61,597 nt of DNA, taken from Flavobacteriia bacterium (GTDB lineage Bacteria; Bacteroidota; Bacteroidia; Flavobacteriales_D; Crocinitomicaceae). This document shows, piece after piece, positions 57,262 to 61,597 of this stretch. Position numbers and translations under genes: made by a program. The stretch's first letter is position 1. Each line of letters starts with the position of its first letter. Below the pieces are notes generated by a model. It saw only the letters and a list, made by a program, of their open reading frames with translations. It made no database searches and was not told the origin of the DNA. The stretch spans positions 1 through 61,597 of the forward strand of contig CANHVK010000004.1 of the NCBI GenBank assembly GCA_947464135.1, read 5' to 3'.

Positions 57262-58658
57262 TTTTTCATATTATTTTTTATTTTTTTAATCGTTTCAATG
57301 TATCCATTGTTTTTTTGTACATATACAATAATTCTTGTTTGAATGTACATTAGAATAAACATAATGATAATGCATATAATTGTCGTAGGAACGTTAAATC
57401 TCGTATTATAGCCAATTATCGGTTTTACAATTTGATATATTATAATTAGATGACCTACATATAACCAAAGTGTATTTCTGCTCATTTGTTTCATGAATTT
57501 TGGTAGGTTTCTTACATATAGACTAAGGAAAGCCATTGCAGATCCGACAGACAAAACTACACCAATTCTATGGTAAATCAGGTTAGGGCTATCATGCCAA
57601 AAGTAACTTCTTCCATAATAACTTCTTTCAAATTCATCTCCAATAATAGATAGAAATAAAAACGATGCTCCAACCGCAATTAATTTAAAACCTATTTTTC
57701 GCTCAAAGTCGTCTTTTTTTATTTCATAATTTAACCACAACCCCAATAGTGCTCCTGCAAAAATATAAGCTAACCATGGGGTTAGTGGAAACATTGATTT
57801 TGTATCATAATCGTTAAGATATGGTGCAACGAAAATAGGTAGGTGTGATAAATCTACATTATTAATTAGTGGAAACATTGAAATTATTATAAGCATCAAA
57901 AGAAAGTATATGAATGCCATAATTATTCTTTTTTGTTTTGATGCAAAATATACTAGCATAATAGTTAATAGTCCCATTGCAATAATGTGTAATACATCTA
58001 CTCTTAAAGCTCTTTGTAATTCTTCTTTTGATAAAACATTTGATATTATTAAAAATGGTATACTTATAATTAGCCCCCAAAATACGGAAGACATTATTCT
58101 TTTTTTTCTGTGTTCAGATTTAAAATAAGAATAATTAAATAATGTTGTTCTGAATCTAGTATGTTTTAATGCATCTTCTCTGAAGATATTTTTGATTTCA
58201 TTTTCTTGAAATATTTTTTCTGTATTTGTAATAGATTTGTAAATATATAGACATATAGAAATCCAAAGAATTGTAATTAGTGTTTCACCTACTTTTGCAC
58301 TTAAAAAATGATTCAACCCATCTGAAGTAAAGATTTGCTTAATTTCGTAAACAGGGAAATTTAATAAATACCCCCAAAACAAAAGAGTGAAAATTCTGTT
58401 TATTCCTGTTCTAACTCTTGGATTTGATCCGTCAGATTGTTCTTGTGACAACATTAAAAAAGTAAAAACAGCTCCTGAAACCATCATAAAAAAGGGAGCT
58501 GTATAGCCCCTTAAACTGGTCCATATTTTAATTCCATAGCTATGACCATCTCTAATTGTTAAATCCAAAAAATCATAGGTTGTATGTCCTTGAATCATCA
58601 TAAATAATGCAATTACTCGCATTAAATCAAGAAAAAGTATTCTTTTAGGTTTATCCAT
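57258..58658 (-). CDS. Polytopic membrane acyltransferase (HGSNAT/DUF1624-like)
   Basis: A 466-residue integral membrane protein with about ten segments. The N-terminus RILFLDLMRVIALFMMIQGHT matches the heparan-alpha-glucosaminide N-acetyltransferase-like/DUF1624 and acyltransferase family 3 type, with an active-site histidine candidate in the GHT. The C-terminal part (MSRNTLWLYVGHLIIIYQIV) continues the pattern. Such proteins transfer acetyl groups to sugars across the membrane. It is next to a sugar nucleotide dehydratase gene (58919), so it might acetylate a surface glycan (inference). No catalytic residue can be confirmed from sequence alone. Confidence 0.7.
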   Translation of the reverse strand: MDKPKRILFLDLMRVIALFMMIQGHTTYDFLDLTIRDGHSYGIKIWTSLRGYTAPFFMMVSGAVFTFLMLSQEQSDGSNPRVRTGINRIFTLLFWGYLLNFPVYEIKQIFTSDGLNHFLSAKVGETLITILWISICLYIYKSITNTEKIFQENEIKNIFREDALKHTRFRTTLFNYSYFKSEHRKKRIMSSVFWGLIISIPFLIISNVLSKEELQRALRVDVLHIIAMGLLTIMLVYFASKQKRIIMAFIYFLLMLIIISMFPLINNVDLSHLPIFVAPYLNDYDTKSMFPLTPWLAYIFAGALLGLWLNYEIKKDDFERKIGFKLIAVGASFLFLSIIGDEFERSYYGRSYFWHDSPNLIYHRIGVVLSVGSAMAFLSLYVRNLPKFMKQMSRNTLWLYVGHLIIIYQIVKPIIGYNTRFNVPTTIICIIIMFILMYIQTRIIVYVQKNNGYIETIKKIKNNMKN

Positions 58659-58918
58659 AATTTCTAAATTTATAAAAAAAATTAAATAATCATTAAATCT
58701 TAGTTTTAATTTTTTAATTAAATAGATATAAATTAATTATTTATTACAGATTATACTTTTTATTTTTTTGAATTTAACACCTTTAAATAAGCGGCATATA
58801 TCTAATCTAATAGTGACTCATTACTAGTTAAATAAAGTTGATAAAAAATGTGAAATAAAAAAATCTATTCAATGAAAATAACTAATTTTGTTCTAAATTT
58901 TATTTAAACTAAGTATAA

Positions 58919-60799
58919 ATGCTACTTCCAAATGAAAAAACCCCAAGGTGGGTAGTTTTACTTATTGACTTAACCTTAATAACTTTATCAATTTCAATTT
59001 CATTTATCTTAAGGTTTGAATTTATATTCAATTTGATTAAAGTACAATTATTTGAAATTTATGTTACTAATATTGTTGTCTTTTTATTTGTTAAATGTTT
59101 GATATTTATTTTATTTGGAGTTTATCAGAATATTGTAAGATATACTTCCTTACAAGATATGAAGAAAATATTTTTTGCAATATCTACTATAAGTATATTT
59201 GCTATTTTATTAAATTTATTTAGCAATATTTTTAATACAAATCATTTCTTACCAACTTCAATCGTTATTGTAGACTTTTTTGTAAGTATATTTTTAATTA
59301 TTGGAATTCGATTAACTATTAAAATTTTATTTATAGAATTTAAAAAAAGGGTAACATCTTCAACTAAAACTGAAAATGTAATAATTTATGGTGCAGGTGT
59401 TTCTGGCTTAATAACTAAAAGGACAATAGAAAAAGATTCTGATTCAAATTTTAAAATTGTTTGTTTTATTGATGATTCGTTAAAATTAAAAAATACCAGA
59501 TTACAAGGAACTAAAATTTATCATACAGATCAATATGAACAATTAGTAAAAAGTTTTAATGTGAAAAGTGTAATTATAGCTATGCAAAAGCCAGATTATG
59601 AGTTTCAAAATAAAATCATTAATTTAAGTATTAAAAATTCTGTATCTGTATTAAAAGTACCTAGTTCGAAAAGTTGGATTAATGGTGATTTTTCAACAAC
59701 ACAGATTAAAAACATTAAAATAGAGGATCTGTTAGGAAGAAATCCAATTTACCTAAATCCTGATAAAATTAATGAAGATTTAAAAGATAAAGTTATTTTA
59801 GTTACTGGTGCTGCTGGTTCTATCGGTAGTGGTATTGTTAAGCAAATTACCAATTACAAACCTTCAATTATAATTTTACTTGATCAAGCTGAATCTCCAT
59901 TGTATGATCTCGAACAAGAATTAATACAAATGGGGGTAAAAGTAAATTTTGATATTGTTATTGGAGATGTAAGTAACAAAATTAGAATGGAACGTGTTTT
60001 TGAATTTTATAAACCTGAAATAGTTTTTCATGCAGCTGCTTATAAACATGTACCACTTATGGAAGACAATCCATCTGAAGCTATTTACACAAATGTTTTA
60101 GGTACAAAAAATCTAGTTGATTTATCTGTAAATTTTAAAGTTCATAAATTTGTTTTAATTTCTACAGATAAAGCGGTAAATCCTACAAACGTAATGGGGG
60201 CATCAAAAAGAATAGCTGAGATTTATGCCCAAAGTTCTACGAATACTAAAACAAAGTTCATTACTACAAGATTTGGTAACGTATTAGGTTCTAATGGTTC
60301 TGTTATTCCATTATTTAAAAAGCAAATAGAACAAGGAGGTCCAATTACAATAACAGATGCTAGAGTTAATCGATTTTTTATGACTATTCCTGAAGCTTGT
60401 CAATTGGTTTTAGAAGCTGGTACAATGGGAGAAGGAGGTGAAATCTTTGTATTTGATATGGGGGAATCTGTAAAAATTATTGATCTAGCTAAAAAAATGA
60501 TTAGACTTTCTGGATTAGTAGAAGGTAAAGATATTGAAATTAAAGTTACTGGATTAAGACCAGGTGAGAAATTGTATGAAGAGCTACTGTCAAAAGAGGA
60601 GAATACAATTCCAACTCATCATCCTAAAATTCTTAAAGCGAAGATTAGAGACAATAAAGTAGACATTAAAAAAGATATTGAATTATTGATAGAATTATTT
60701 GATAATCAAAATAATATTCAAATTGTTAGTTTAATGAAGAAAATAGTCCCTGAGTATATTAGTAACAACTCTGAGTTTTCACAATTAGATAATAAATAG
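58919..60799 (+). CDS. Membrane UDP-sugar 4,6-dehydratase (CapD/PglF/FlaA1-type)
   Basis: A 626-residue protein: four N-terminal TM segments (about 12-140), a CoA-binding-like Rossmann domain (about 150-270), then a short-chain dehydrogenase/reductase epimerase domain (about 285-590) with VTGAAGSIGSG (about 294-304), HAAAYKHVPLMEDNP and STDKAVNPTNVMGASKR. In the position of the YxxxK motif the family has MGAxK, here M426 and K430, as in membrane PglF/CapD dehydratases. It makes UDP-4-keto-6-deoxy sugars from UDP-GlcNAc-type donors for surface glycans. A -7 box TAATTTTG (58883-58890) lies 29 bases upstream of the ATG, without a clear -33 element. Confidence 0.92.
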   Translation: MLLPNEKTPRWVVLLIDLTLITLSISISFILRFEFIFNLIKVQLFEIYVTNIVVFLFVKCLIFILFGVYQNIVRYTSLQDMKKIFFAISTISIFAILLNLFSNIFNTNHFLPTSIVIVDFFVSIFLIIGIRLTIKILFIEFKKRVTSSTKTENVIIYGAGVSGLITKRTIEKDSDSNFKIVCFIDDSLKLKNTRLQGTKIYHTDQYEQLVKSFNVKSVIIAMQKPDYEFQNKIINLSIKNSVSVLKVPSSKSWINGDFSTTQIKNIKIEDLLGRNPIYLNPDKINEDLKDKVILVTGAAGSIGSGIVKQITNYKPSIIILLDQAESPLYDLEQELIQMGVKVNFDIVIGDVSNKIRMERVFEFYKPEIVFHAAAYKHVPLMEDNPSEAIYTNVLGTKNLVDLSVNFKVHKFVLISTDKAVNPTNVMGASKRIAEIYAQSSTNTKTKFITTRFGNVLGSNGSVIPLFKKQIEQGGPITITDARVNRFFMTIPEACQLVLEAGTMGEGGEIFVFDMGESVKIIDLAKKMIRLSGLVEGKDIEIKVTGLRPGEKLYEELLSKEENTIPTHHPKILKAKIRDNKVDIKKDIELLIELFDNQNNIQIVSLMKKIVPEYISNNSEFSQLDNK

Positions 60800-60924
60800 A
60801 ATTTATTATTTTTTACATTACAGTTATACATATTAAATTCTAAGGTAAATAAATCTTTAGATTTTATTATTTGATTTATACTTTTAAACAAAAGTAAAGT
60901 TTACGAATCATCAAATATTTTATA

Positions 60925-61597
60925 ATGAGTAGAATTTCACTAATCATTTTTTCTTTATTTCTATTAAATTTCGTTTGTTCTTCTCAAATAGATAATAATG
61001 AAAAATTGAAATGTTTTGAAAAAGGTAACAGACAAAGAAAATATACTGAATGGGAGTGTGGAAAAACGCCAGGGGTAGTTGATTGTAATGAAAAAATAGA
61101 TTTTGAAGAGAGTAACAAAACATTTTTATCAAAATCTGGTGGGAAACCATATACTGGTTCATGTGAAACATGTTTTGAAAATGGAATTAGAGAAAGAAAA
61201 ATTACTTTTTTAAATGGTAAAGAACATGGTCAAGATACAACTAAATATTATTCTGGATGTCCAATGGTTGTTAGAAATCATATAAATGGTTTTGAAAATG
61301 GCAAATGGACTTATTTTTATGATAGTACTTCGGTACTTGCTTGGGAAATGAATTATTTATTAGGTCAAAAGCATGGAAAGCATGTTTATTTTAGTAGGTA
61401 TGGCGATACCACATTACTTGAGAATTATAAAAATGATATTTTAAATGGTGTAAAAAGAACTTTTTATAAAGGTGGGAAAATCCATCGTCATATATATTAT
61501 ACAAATGGTATAATTAATGGTTCTTTTATTTCATATAATAAAGAAGGCAAAGTTTTAGAAAAACTAAATTATAAGAATGGTAAAAAAGATGGTGTTC
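60925..61597 (+). CDS. MORN/YwqK-repeat secreted protein (3' truncated by window edge)
   Basis: An open frame from the ATG at 60925 to the window end, 224 residues so far. Signal peptide about 1-19 with a Cys (FVCSSQ) that may be a lipobox cysteine. Then repeated short units of the MORN/YwqK type: PYTGSCETCFENGIRERK, KEHGQDTTKYY, ENGKWTYFYDST, GQKHGKHVYF, LNGVKRTFYKGGK, INGSFISYNKEGK. Each has a G-x-x-[HNK]G-type turn followed by an aromatic strand. Related in one unit to the lipoprotein at 4541. YwqK-type repeats occur in bacterial toxin/antitoxin and in surface proteins; function here is unknown. Confidence 0.75.
   Translation, partial: MSRISLIIFSLFLLNFVCSSQIDNNEKLKCFEKGNRQRKYTEWECGKTPGVVDCNEKIDFEESNKTFLSKSGGKPYTGSCETCFENGIRERKITFLNGKEHGQDTTKYYSGCPMVVRNHINGFENGKWTYFYDSTSVLAWEMNYLLGQKHGKHVYFSRYGDTTLLENYKNDILNGVKRTFYKGGKIHRHIYYTNGIINGSFISYNKEGKVLEKLNYKNGKKDGV

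Noticed and set aside
58659-58918. RNA gene in the 260-base spacer before the CapD-type gene
   Set aside because: No stable stem or family signature seen, only AT-rich DNA and a lone -7-like box at 58883-58890.

Overview
The window comes from an AT-rich member of the Bacteroidota, most likely the order Flavobacteriales (inference). The evidence is the set of lineage-typical genes: a T9SS type A sorting domain, a PorV-like and a PorE-like protein, SusC-style TonB receptors with an N-terminal carboxypeptidase-regulatory domain, DUF349 repeats, bacterial GGGP synthase, LytS/LytTR pairs, and TTG-N18/19-TAnnTTTG promoters. No rRNA, tRNA, CRISPR array, insertion sequence, phage or plasmid gene was seen. 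It reads as ordinary chromosome with a few accessory-looking clusters.

Layout. 1-75: tail of a truncated gene. 0.5-3.9 kb: class Ia ribonucleotide reductase nrdB-nrdA. 4-7.3 kb: XRE regulator, lipoprotein, small membrane protein and an orphan sensor kinase. 7.4-10.8 kb: PfkB kinase, DUF349 protein and membrane protein. 10.8-21.3 kb: a long minus-strand run, read in transcription order as glycosyltransferase, Wza-like lipoprotein, Wzc-like tyrosine kinase, RfbC, WecA/MraY-type transferase, lytic transglycosylase, UvrA and LOG protein. The first four junctions overlap or nearly touch, so it looks like an exopolysaccharide operon running into housekeeping genes. 21.4-30.4 kb: cell-wall and secretion genes (DacB, Ddl, PASTA protein, T9SS cargo, RluD, PorE-like OmpA protein). 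30.4-32.2 kb: LytS kinase with LytTR regulator.

32.35-40.4 kb holds the least explained region. It is a tight plus-strand cluster of a PqqD-like 81-aa protein, an ATP-grasp ligase, a divergent LysA-fold decarboxylase, a urea-transporter-fold channel fused to an M23 peptidase, a TPR/outer-membrane barrel, two paralogous TPR proteins and a SixA-like phosphatase. I infer a dedicated system that makes a small amide- or amine-type product and moves it across the envelope. The product is unknown.

40.4-47.1 kb (minus): rhomboid protease, beta-helix lipoprotein with a TonB receptor, and a GGGP synthase/phosphopantetheinyl transferase pair. 47.3-56.3 kb (plus): a TonB receptor, a 1395-aa secreted protein and a PorV-like barrel in one operon, likely an envelope export or display unit. 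56.4-61.6 kb: GreA, HIT protein, a membrane acyltransferase on the other strand, a CapD/PglF-type sugar dehydratase, and a truncated MORN-repeat protein at the right edge.
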